Made by a program: the position numbers and the translations under genes
Notes under the pieces: generated by a model
Databases searched by the model: none
Told to the model about the DNA's origin: nothing
What the model saw: the letters and a program-made list of their open reading frames with translations, nothing else
Shown: one piece after another, positions 1-7,180 of the stretch
Layout: each line of letters begins with the position of its first letter
Position numbering within the stretch: the first letter of the stretch is position 1
Assembly (NCBI GenBank): GCA_034439915.1
Contig: JAWXBI010000243.1
Coordinates: 1 to 22,573 of the forward strand
DNA: 22,573 bases
DNA from: JADJLQ01 sp034439915
GTDB lineage: Bacteria; Bacteroidota; Bacteroidia; Chitinophagales; Saprospiraceae
Reading direction: 5' to 3'

Positions 1-222
1 AAGTAGCAAAAAAGAAATACATTAGTAATAATTGTAATATGAATAAAATTATTCAATTACAAATCTAAAGGAGTGTCTAAAGACCTCGAACCAATATTAA
101 CCCTAATTCATTTCGCTTTTTGGTCACCCCCTACATACTCAGAACTTAAAACCTTGTCTAATTTAACTTAAACAGCAGGCCCTATTATAGATAAAACAAT
201 GTCGATTAGCTAAAGAATTTTC

Positions 223-344
223 CTATGTGCTTTTCTACGCTTCGCTGTTTCTATCTTTCTATGTGGTTTAATATTAGCGCACAGAGCCTGAACCACAAAG
301 GTCTTAGAACACAGCGCAGCGGCGTAGCGTAGGAGCCCACATAG
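223..344. repeat. Long imperfect inverted repeat (nested palindrome)
   Basis: Arms pair from outside in: CTATGTG (223-229) with CACATAG (338-344); CTACGCTTCGCTG (235-247) with an interrupted complement at 317-332; GTGGTT (263-268) with AACCAC (291-296). The whole can fold into one long interrupted hairpin. Wording such as AACCACAAAG and CACAG resembles dispersed intergenic repeats I associate with Bacteroidota genomes. That resemblance is from memory and needs a genome search. Confidence 0.6.
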
Positions 345-439
345 TACTTTATCTAAGTAAACATTGATACGTAAAAAGCCTGTTTACAGGCCTTCTAAAG
401 TTTCACGCTCAAATTTACCGCTATATTTTATTTTTAATA

Positions 440-466
440 CCCGCCCGGATACCGGTTTCAAGCGGG
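440..466 (-). terminator. Weak hairpin downstream of haloperoxidase gene
   Basis: CCCGC (440-444) can pair with GCGGG (462-466), with CCGG words in the loop, 9 bp beyond the stop codon of the minus-strand gene. The minus-strand sequence after the hairpin is A-rich rather than T-rich, so it is not a classical intrinsic terminator. It may instead be another dispersed palindrome. Confidence 0.25.
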
Positions 467-474
467 AATCCCGA

Positions 475-1839
475 TCAGGTTTTCTTTTGGACGATCGACT
501 TGGGATCAGATTTGTTTTGGGTTCCTGAACCCATCTCCGTGTCTGCCCCGTCTGTCTTTGCTTTTCTGATTATAAGCTCCCCTAATTTTCTACCCATATC
601 AAATCCCGTTTCATTATCTGAACGGAAATGGATACCACCCTGAAACCGCGATTCAGCTCCATCCTTGCCCCTTTTTACAAAAAGTTCGCTTTCGGCAGGG
701 AAAAAATAAGAATTCACCTCAGCTATAACACCCCCCATCATCGCATGCCCGGAAGGATAGCCGGGGAACGGTGGGGTAAAGTAAAGGACCGGACGAAATG
801 TGGTGTCGTATTGATCGGGCCGGGTAGCCCAATAGGTGTATTTGGCATCCCAACAGGATATAAAACAATCATAAAAAGCTACAGCGGTAATAGCATACAT
901 ACGGGCAGCCCGTGGCGGATTGAGGTGAATATTGTACTCAAAAATTTTTTTAGTGAGCAGGTCCTCGGACTGGCTGGCAAAATAAAACGCATTGGCTGTG
1001 GACCTGAAATTGGGTTTAAATTTTTTCAACTCTTCCATTTCTTTAGCAAAATCAGGCGGAGGGCCCGGGCGAAGCTGGCTGCTGCTGTCGAGCACTACGG
1101 TTTTGCTCAGACCGGCAAGCGGATACATTGGTTGTCCTTTCCATAGTCCGGGGCCTTCAGGTCGTTTTCCGTCCCAGGCAGTTTTCGGTGTAAAGTTCTT
1201 GGTATGTTCGATTTCTTTTTCGGCAATCCGTTTACCCAGGTCAAAACCGGCTTTGGTATCACTTGGATAAGAAACCCCGGCAGCAATACGGGAAGCCATA
1301 GCCCGCTGAGCCATTCGACATACGGAATCGGCCAACCTGGGGTAAAAATGTGCAATAATAGTAGCTGCTACACCGGCTGCTACGGAATGTTCACAGGGGT
1401 AAGCCGGGCTCTCTGGTTTGGGAATATACACTTTGATTCTTTGATCCGCCTGATAGGGTCGGGGCCGATGGAAAGTATATTTGGTATCCCAGGCTGTTAC
1501 GATTGCATCATAGGTAGCCACACCCAACAACATATTGGCCAGCACCCCGTTATAGCTCGTATCCGACATCCACAATTTATTCATCATGTCCTGCCATCGA
1601 AAACCGGGGGCGCCTGCATTCCAGTAAAGGATATGTTGTCGGCCGTCAGCATCCAGCTTTTGTTGATGCTGGATCACCTGGGCAATTTCAGATTTGTAAG
1701 GAGCGGGTGATGTAAGACGATAGGTTTGACCAGATGGAATAAACCATGTTTTCCATTTACCGGCTGCGGGCTCCAACTGGGCCTGAAGTGGGTTAAAAAT
1801 GGTTGAAATCAACAGGATAATAAATATTGTTCTTTTCAT
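475..1839 (-). CDS. Secreted vanadium-dependent haloperoxidase / PAP2-type protein with duplicated domain
   Basis: The 454-residue protein has a signal peptide (residues 1-20, cleavage after the Ala of QAQ). It belongs to the type 2 phosphatidic acid phosphatase / vanadium haloperoxidase superfamily, whose signature is K-x6-RP, then SGH, then SR-x5-H. The C-terminal half shows all parts: K333...R340-P341, P362-S-G-H365, S397-R398 and H404, the vanadate- or phosphate-binding His. The N-terminal half repeats the layout with almost the same spacing: K120...R127-P128, P148-C-E-H151, S183-R184. There S190 stands where H404 would be, so that half looks disarmed. Flanking words also match between halves (WDTKYTF/WDAKYTY, GFDLG/GFDMG). 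Bacteroidota have many such proteins of unproven substrate, so halide oxidation versus phosphate hydrolysis cannot be decided. It stands alone, convergent to nothing and far from the next gene. Confidence 0.85.
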   Translation of the reverse strand: MKRTIFIILLISTIFNPLQAQLEPAAGKWKTWFIPSGQTYRLTSPAPYKSEIAQVIQHQQKLDADGRQHILYWNAGAPGFRWQDMMNKLWMSDTSYNGVLANMLLGVATYDAIVTAWDTKYTFHRPRPYQADQRIKVYIPKPESPAYPCEHSVAAGVAATIIAHFYPRLADSVCRMAQRAMASRIAAGVSYPSDTKAGFDLGKRIAEKEIEHTKNFTPKTAWDGKRPEGPGLWKGQPMYPLAGLSKTVVLDSSSQLRPGPPPDFAKEMEELKKFKPNFRSTANAFYFASQSEDLLTKKIFEYNIHLNPPRAARMYAITAVAFYDCFISCWDAKYTYWATRPDQYDTTFRPVLYFTPPFPGYPSGHAMMGGVIAEVNSYFFPAESELFVKRGKDGAESRFQGGIHFRSDNETGFDMGRKLGELIIRKAKTDGADTEMGSGTQNKSDPKSIVQKKT

Positions 1840-2172
1840 TTTTTAAGTAATTTTTTACAAGAATATCCTGTTCAGGAAAGTATTTAAAGCGCCCGTCAAC
1901 AAACAACCGGTTGCAGTACACAAACAACGTAAACACGACTGTCAATAAAATTCAATTCAATCATTAAAAAGCCAAGACGAATTGCTCTGCACGCTATTTA
2001 ACCCATGAAACACAGGAATAGCTTGTTTGTTTTTAGGGCTCATCATGGCATAGGAACTCCGATTCAATTATTCATTGACGGATTCAGGTAATTCATAGAC
2101 TCAAATGGCCATTCTGTAGGTTCAAAATTTAAAAGAAGGAGATTTGCCGATATTTGGCCTCTGATTAAAAAA
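1840..2172. other. Divergent intergenic region
   Basis: This spacer lies between the haloperoxidase-like gene (-) and the LytS-like kinase (+). It should carry both promoters. A box GATATTTG (about 2150) resembles the Bacteroidota -7 element but has no clear partner at -33. No repeat or small gene is evident. Confidence 0.4.
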
Positions 2173-3210
2173 ATGAAGTTATCCTTCGATAAGCAACGGT
2201 TTAAGTTTTATCTATGGGCTGGCCTTGCTTATTTTGTGCTGTGGTTATTCGATGATTTCGACAATGTACAGGCCACCTTTTTCCCCAGATTTTTAAACAA
2301 CCTTTGGCGGGTTATTTATATTATTGTCCTTAATTATATTTTTTTTGAATACGTCCTTCCCCGGGTATCCCTTAAAAAAATCTTCAGTATACTTTTTCTT
2401 TTATTTGCCCAACTCATGTTGTATTCCTTCGGTCTCTATGCCTGGAGGGCTTTTGGAATACTGTTACATGTTTACACCCCGTTCCGGACGGATCCGTCGA
2501 TCGTGGAAGGAGTAGGATATCACTTTCCTTAAAGCGTAGCTTCTGTTTTATTTTTTGGAATTGCCCGGCATATTTATGACTACAATCAGTTAAAAAAAGC
2601 GGCCCAGCAATTGCGCATTGAAAAACAGGAAGCCGAATTAAATTACCTCAAATCACAAACCAATCCTCATTTTTTGTTCAATACCCTGAATAATATTTAT
2701 TCCCTGTCGAGGGACAAATCCGATCTGGCCCCGGAATCCATTTTACGGTTGTCCAAAATCCTGCGTTTTATGTTGTACGAAGCCGGAGGTGAATTTATTG
2801 CTATCGAGCAAGAGTTAAAAATCATCAGTGATTATATTGACCTGGAAAAATTGCGCTATGATGAATCCCTGCGGGTCAATTTTAATTATAATATTGAGGA
2901 TATGAAACAAGCCATTCCCCCCTTGTTGTTGATCCCCCTGGTGGAAAACGCGTTTAAACACGGGGTCTCAGAAACCAGAAACCAACCGTTTGTCGATATC
3001 CACCTTTCGGTCAATCAGCGGCAATTGATGTTGGTGGTAAAAAATTCCACGGAATCTTTTGAAAGCGAGGTGAAAATAAAAGAACATATCGGCCTCACCA
3101 ATCTAAGGCGTCAGTTGCAACTGTTGTATACAGATTATAATCTATCGCTGCAACCGGGAAAATCGATCTTTACCGCTACATTAAAAATTAATTTGGCCAG
3201 CCATGTCTGA
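2173..3210 (+). pseudogene. LytS/YpdA-type sensor histidine kinase interrupted by in-frame TAA
   Basis: One reading frame runs from ATG 2173 to TGA 3210, broken only by TAA at 2530-2532 (codon 120). Without it the product would be a 345-residue membrane kinase. It has hydrophobic segments at about residues 12-26, 44-62 and 70-90 and another just after the stop, then a His_kinase domain (H166 in TNPHFLFNTLNN), an N-box (N259 in LVENAFKHG) and a G-box (HIGLTNLRRQL, 305-315). Family proteins sense at the membrane and phosphorylate a LytTR regulator. The 8-bp overlap with the regulator gene at 3203 confirms the pair. No frameshift is involved, and the domain after the stop keeps every motif, suggesting a recent nonsense change (for example CAA to TAA) or a base-call error. 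A downstream TTG at 2611 could start a soluble kinase fragment, but that is speculative. Confidence 0.8.
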
Positions 3211-3895
3211 AATAAGATGTATTATAATAGAAGATGAACCCCTCGCGGTAAAGATATTGTTGGACTATATTTCTCAGGTTCCTTTTCTCAAATTAGTAGG
3301 TAGTTTTAAAGATGCCATACTGGCCGCTGACTATCTCCGTAATAACGCCATTGACCTGATGTTTCTGGATATCCACCTGCCTAAATTAAAGGGTATGGCT
3401 TTTTTAAAAATGCTGAGCCACCCGCCGGCAGTCATCATTACCACCGCTTATCATAATTATGCTGTGGAGGGATATAACCTCAATGTAACCGATTATTTAT
3501 TGAAACCATTTGATTTTGAACGGTTTTTAGTCGCCGTCACCAAGGTAAAACCGGCTATACGCGAACAGCAGAAACCAGTTGAAACAACGGAACCAAAAGA
3601 TTTTATCTTCCTCAATGTTCAAAAGAAAAAAGTGAAGATTTTATTTTCTGAACTGGTATATATTGAAAGCCAAAAGGAGTACATTAGAATCGTCACTACC
3701 CGGAAGGAATATCTTTCGAAAATGAGTACCCATGAGATAGAGTCGCTCTTGCCGGGCCATCAATTCAAAAGGATCCACCGGTCCTATATTGTTTCATTGG
3801 ACAAAATAGAATCATATACCGCCGAAATGGTCGAAGTAAGTGGGGTGGCTATTCCGATTGGAAGGGGATTTAAAGAGGTTTTAGGAAATCTGTAA
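3203..3895 (+). CDS. LytTR-family response regulator
   Basis: The 230-residue protein has an N-terminal receiver domain (about 4-118) with acidic pocket E10-D11, phosphoacceptor D56 in FLDIHLP, T80/T81 and conserved K101 in LLKPF. A C-terminal LytTR DNA-binding domain (about 132-230) shows the typical FLNVQKKK...LVYIESQKEYIRI and KRIHRSYIVSLDKI stretches. It is the cytoplasmic output of the two-component pair with the kinase gene it overlaps by 8 bp. If the kinase is truly truncated, this regulator is orphaned unless another kinase feeds it. Target genes are unknown; autoregulation or control of a neighbouring transport gene is usual for the family but not visible here. It is convergent with the glycosyltransferase gene 21 bp away. 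Confidence 0.93.
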   Translation: MSEIRCIIIEDEPLAVKILLDYISQVPFLKLVGSFKDAILAADYLRNNAIDLMFLDIHLPKLKGMAFLKMLSHPPAVIITTAYHNYAVEGYNLNVTDYLLKPFDFERFLVAVTKVKPAIREQQKPVETTEPKDFIFLNVQKKKVKILFSELVYIESQKEYIRIVTTRKEYLSKMSTHEIESLLPGHQFKRIHRSYIVSLDKIESYTAEMVEVSGVAIPIGRGFKEVLGNL

Positions 3896-3916
3896 ACCAC
3901 AAAATGTGTCGTGCAT

Positions 3917-4906
3917 TCATTCCCAGAATAATAATTTGGCAGCTTCCGTTCCGACGGCATAAGGCCGGTGGGTATTCAGGTCCAGATTGGATAGTACCTG
4001 TTCATATTTTTTACAATAAGCATCAGCCATTTTGGCACTGTTAAATTCTTCTACAGCATACTCATGGCAATGTTTGTTGGAATAGTCAGCAACGTGACTC
4101 ACCGCATCAAACAATTCCGTTTTTTTAGCGGATAGATATCCGACATCTGAATTTACAATTTCCGGCAGGGAACCATATGGTGTGCCAAAGACGGGGCAAC
4201 CGAAATACAGGCTTTCAATAATCGCCAAACCAAAGGGTTCATGCCATCGGACTGGAAAAATCAATCCTTTAGAGCCATTCAGTAGTTTATCTTTTTGTAC
4301 ACCGCCGATCATGCCATAAAATCGTATTCGTGTTGAAAAAGTAAACCTTAATCCCATTTTAAAATTAAACCGCACCCCCCCCATGACGTGGAGTTGCTGC
4401 TGATTCATGGCAAGGATAATGTCTATGGCTCCCTGGACATTTTTAACCCGCCAGGCTGCATTGCCTATAAAATGAAAGTAATTTCTTTTTAGTGATAAAT
4501 CAGGTTTACTATATTCATCCCAGTCCAGACCATTGTAAACGTAGGATTCAGACCCATGCCGGTGTGCATGATTTTTGGAAATGAAAACAGTATTCAGGTC
4601 GAATTCCCGCGAATAGTTCGAATTACCATGCAGGGTAATGACATACGGTACCTTTAATTGATAAAGATTGTCAGGGGTGTTGTTAAAATGTACGATGTCG
4701 ATGCCGGCCGGAATCTGCGAGATAATGTCTTTGGTGTCATCAATGGGAATAATCGTTGCAAAATCACAATAAGATCCTTTTTTAACCAGATAGCTGACCC
4801 GGTGGCCTTTTTTGGCCAATTCCTTACCCAGACACCATATTACTCTTTCTACACCACCGTAAAGGCTAACCGGAATAGTGACATTATAAACAATAAGGAT
4901 TTTCAT
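3917..4906 (-). CDS. GT4-family glycosyltransferase
   Basis: The 329-residue cytosolic protein has the GT-B architecture. The N-terminal acceptor-binding half has a glycine-rich GGVER motif near residues 17-21 (as in many GT4 enzymes), and the C-terminal nucleotide-sugar half contains the E-x7-E retaining motif, E223 to E231, in HEPFGLAIIE. The following FGCPVFGTPYGSLPE stretch is also typical. It presumably transfers a sugar from a nucleotide donor to a lipid, polysaccharide or small acceptor. The sugar and acceptor cannot be read from the sequence. It is somewhat short for GT4 (usually about 350-400). It is not within a polysaccharide cluster: neighbours are a LytTR regulator and a repeat-filled spacer, so it looks like a solitary glycosyltransferase. 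Confidence 0.88.
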   Translation of the reverse strand: MKILIVYNVTIPVSLYGGVERVIWCLGKELAKKGHRVSYLVKKGSYCDFATIIPIDDTKDIISQIPAGIDIVHFNNTPDNLYQLKVPYVITLHGNSNYSREFDLNTVFISKNHAHRHGSESYVYNGLDWDEYSKPDLSLKRNYFHFIGNAAWRVKNVQGAIDIILAMNQQQLHVMGGVRFNFKMGLRFTFSTRIRFYGMIGGVQKDKLLNGSKGLIFPVRWHEPFGLAIIESLYFGCPVFGTPYGSLPEIVNSDVGYLSAKKTELFDAVSHVADYSNKHCHEYAVEEFNSAKMADAYCKKYEQVLSNLDLNTHRPYAVGTEAAKLLFWE

Positions 4907-5110
4907 AATTTAATACGGTTCCGATTTCACCCTTAACAGGTCCGCTAAAATTAATCAATCATTAATTAGAGCCTGCTGATAAATATCTAATTCAATTAGA
5001 ATCAACACAACATATCTGAGCAATTATTGTAATTAATGCACGGCAATAGGCGTTTATTCCCTTAAAACCATGCATTTTGAAAGTGATATTTTGGGGTTGT
5101 ATGTGCATCG

Positions 5111-5128
5111 ATCCCGAAATTTCGGGAT
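5111..5128. repeat. Perfect 18-bp palindrome
   Basis: ATCCCGAAATTTCGGGAT is a perfect inverted repeat without a loop. It lies 25 bp before the duplicated hairpin element. It has no T-tract on either side to mark a terminator and is not close to a start codon, so an operator role is not supported. It is likely a dispersed palindrome. Confidence 0.6.
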
Positions 5129-5152
5129 TATTTCGGTGACTTGAGGAACTCA

Positions 5153-5292
5153 TATTTGGATCAAACGAATGAGTATGGAAAACCGTTTTGGAGGAGTTGC
5201 GCCTTTCAGGCTACTCCGACCGTAGTATCCAAATACCCTTCGTTTTGGTGGAGTTGCGCCTTTCAGGCTACTCCGACCGTAGTATCCAAATA
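5153..5292. repeat. Tandem 57-bp repeat containing a compact hairpin
   Basis: Two 52-bp copies (5184-5235 and 5241-5292) differ at a single base (5192 A versus 5249 T) and sit at a 57-bp period. Each holds a double-stem hairpin: GGAGT pairs with ACTCC, and inside it GCCT pairs with AGGC around a TTC loop (5193-5217 and 5250-5274). An upstream TATTTGGAT (5153-5161) is the exact complement of ATCCAAATA ending each copy (5227-5235, 5284-5292), so the original unit was probably a larger foldback bounded by these 9-mers, with its right half duplicated. Confidence 0.8.
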
Positions 5293-5458
5293 GTATAGTA
5301 AAATAAATAGGAAGGTCGCAGTACAACTACCGGATCTTTGATCCTCCCAAACAAGTGTCGAAATGCTGGACTTGACATTAGTTGTAGGGATAAATGAGGT
5401 GAGTGGATGTTTTAATTTGATGGCAAGTCAAATAAAGAGACTTCCGGGAGCCAACGGG

Positions 5459-6124
5459 TTATTCCACCCTTTCAGTAACCGGGTCCGGCCGCTCACCAAG
5501 AAATTCAACCCAGGCTTTTTTGATGCAGGGATAGTTTTTAGCTGCTTCCACCAGGCTCATAAATGCTATCAGGTTATCTTCAAATCGTTTGGCCAGGGTA
5601 GCATCTGCTATATTGCCCTCCGGGGTGAATGCTTTATGTGCCATTGCCAGGGAAAACATATTCGGAAAGACCCGGGTTCCGAGGTGTTCGAGGGGGACCC
5701 TTAATGACCAAAGTGAGCGGTTGCCACCGGCCATAGAAGGAGAAGCAGACATCAGCAGGGCATTAGATTCATTAAAGGGTTGTGGCTTGTACCGGGAAAC
5801 CCAGTCAATCATATTTTTTAACAGGCCAGGCATGGAACCATTGTATTCAGGAGATGAAATGATAAAAGCATCATTGGCCGAAAGCCGGCGATGGAATTCT
5901 TCCGCTCCCGGAGGGGGTGGGCCATTAATTTCAAGGTCATAGTTAAAGGAGGGGCAATCAAATTCACTCATTTCTGCGTAATCTGTTATACCACCGTTTT
6001 GTGCAATCAAATGGGTTGCCAATTGGGCCAACCGGGTATTCAAAGAATCTTTTCTCAGGGAAGCTGAAAACACCAAAAATCTCAGTGGCTCCGGTGGATG
6101 GGGGGTGTTTGTTTTATTTTCCAT
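5459..6124 (-). CDS. NADPH-dependent FMN reductase family protein
   Basis: The 221-residue protein has a flavodoxin-like fold of the FMN_red family. The phosphate-binding loop of FMN is seen as FSASLRKDSLNTRL (19-32), and the second signature SPEYNGSMPGLLKNMIDW spans 91-108. Enzymes of this family reduce FMN, quinones, azo compounds or chromate with NAD(P)H in the cytoplasm. The physiological substrate here is open. The C-terminal extension after about residue 170 (KRFEDNLIAFMSLVE...) is usual in bacterial members. It is monocistronic by spacing (177 bp to the next gene upstream of its stop, repeats below it). Confidence 0.9.
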   Translation of the reverse strand: MENKTNTPHPPEPLRFLVFSASLRKDSLNTRLAQLATHLIAQNGGITDYAEMSEFDCPSFNYDLEINGPPPPGAEEFHRRLSANDAFIISSPEYNGSMPGLLKNMIDWVSRYKPQPFNESNALLMSASPSMAGGNRSLWSLRVPLEHLGTRVFPNMFSLAMAHKAFTPEGNIADATLAKRFEDNLIAFMSLVEAAKNYPCIKKAWVEFLGERPDPVTERVE

Positions 6125-6300
6125 TTATAAAATTAGGTTGAATCTTTAGTATAAAATTAACGGTAAGCCGGAAAATCAATAAGATTGTTAATTTAAAGTC
6201 CATCGAAGACAATTGTAATTTAGCCAGGCAACAAATGGGAAATCGCAGGTATGAAGGTCAATGAAAACTTTGATATCTTTTTTTAAGGGACAGTGATACC

Positions 6301-7113
6301 TTATCCCAATGCCTTTACTTTACGCATATGAATAAGAAAAATTGAGGCAAAAATCCACAAAAGGAGTACCGTGAGCCAGCCAACCAGGGAGGCATTCAGA
6401 AAATAAGGTTTTATAGTCTCGTTTACTGCAGATGGTACAATGTCTTTGGTATTGTTGACAGCCGCGTGCATCAACATGGTAAGCAACAAACTACCCCCAC
6501 TCTGCCAATACAACCAACCCAGGGCAACAGAAAGTGCAGTCACCTGCAAAGTATACAACAAAAAAGACTGGCCATACGTCGATGCGCCAGGAACAAAAAA
6601 CAAGGGAAGGTGCCATGCTGCCCAAATAAGGCCAAGTATCAGGGTGGTTAATGGCAATCCAAATTTTTCCGTGAGCCTGGGAAGCGCAAAACCCCGCCAA
6701 CCAATTTCTTCGCCTGCTTGTACCCAGGTTGAAATAAAAACTGCACCGGCCATGAGATACCAGGGCTCTGGTCCAAACACAGGCCATACACCGGTAAGCA
6801 TTTTGTGTAGCCCGGCTACCAGGAGTTTAATAAAAACAATATAACCGGCAGCAAACAGATACCAACGGATTCCAACCTTCCATTGAACAACTTTTTTCAA
6901 TATTTTCTGAATCTGTTCCTTTGCTCCGTTCCGGTGAAGTAGTAGTAAAGCAACCAGCGACGGCGCAACGACCCCCAGAAGTACCATGATCGGTTGAAGT
7001 AAAGTTATTCCCGGAGTATCGGACCATGGTCCGTTGGAAAGCAAAACAACCCCGAGGAAAAAAATCCAGGAAACTAAAAAGGTGAGTAAAAAATAAGATA
7101 AAAGTATCCTCAT
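6301..7113 (-). CDS. CPBP-family intramembrane metalloprotease (Abi-like)
   Basis: The start was set at ATG 7113 (MRILLSYFLL), giving 270 residues. A longer frame begins at 7257, but it would overlap the upstream gene by 77 bp and add a hydrophilic tail before the first membrane helix. The protein is polytopic. It carries the CPBP motifs: E135-E136-x3-R140 in AGEEIGWRGFALPRL, H168 in AAWHLPLFF, and H216 with N220 in MHAAVNN. Family members (Rce1 relatives) cleave within the membrane, or in some bacteria give bacteriocin immunity. No bacteriocin gene is nearby. A -7-like box lies 48 bp upstream of the chosen start, inside the gap to the preceding gene, supporting independent transcription and the shorter start. 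Confidence 0.88.
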   Translation of the reverse strand: MRILLSYFLLTFLVSWIFFLGVVLLSNGPWSDTPGITLLQPIMVLLGVVAPSLVALLLLHRNGAKEQIQKILKKVVQWKVGIRWYLFAAGYIVFIKLLVAGLHKMLTGVWPVFGPEPWYLMAGAVFISTWVQAGEEIGWRGFALPRLTEKFGLPLTTLILGLIWAAWHLPLFFVPGASTYGQSFLLYTLQVTALSVALGWLYWQSGGSLLLTMLMHAAVNNTKDIVPSAVNETIKPYFLNASLVGWLTVLLLWIFASIFLIHMRKVKALG

Positions 7114-7160
7114 GGCAATATCATCCCGACCGGCCAAAGACGGACAGGTAACGTGCGTCG

Positions 7161-7168
7161 CAAAAATA
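7161..7168 (-). promoter_or_regulatory. Candidate -7 promoter box for CPBP gene
   Basis: On the minus strand the sequence reads TATTTTTG, matching the Bacteroidota -7 consensus TAnnTTTG, followed by CG. It lies between the stop codon of the upstream gene and the chosen start at 7113. No clear TTG is present at the usual -33 distance, which lowers confidence. Confidence 0.4.
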
Positions 7169-7180
7169 TAATTTGTCTGC

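Larger units (their letters stand above)
1..474. other. Gene-free left edge
   Basis: No convincing reading frame is seen in this stretch on either strand. It is AT-rich at the left and contains a long imperfect inverted repeat (223-344) and a short hairpin next to the stop codon of the haloperoxidase-like gene. Nothing else recognisable is seen. Confidence 0.6.
4907..5458. other. Gene-free spacer with palindromic repeats
   Basis: No credible gene is seen in this spacer between two minus-strand genes. It contains a perfect 18-bp palindrome (5111-5128) and a tandemly duplicated hairpin element (5153-5292), annotated separately. The promoter of the glycosyltransferase should lie at its left end, but no clear TAnnTTTG box is found. 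Confidence 0.6.

Noticed and set aside
628..1710. Open frames on the plus strand across the haloperoxidase gene
   Set aside because: They overlap a well-supported minus-strand gene with clear motifs and show no recognisable features of their own.
6301..7113. Bacteriocin immunity or phage-abortive system around the CPBP gene
   Set aside because: No bacteriocin peptide, transporter or other defence gene is adjacent; CPBP proteins are common alone.
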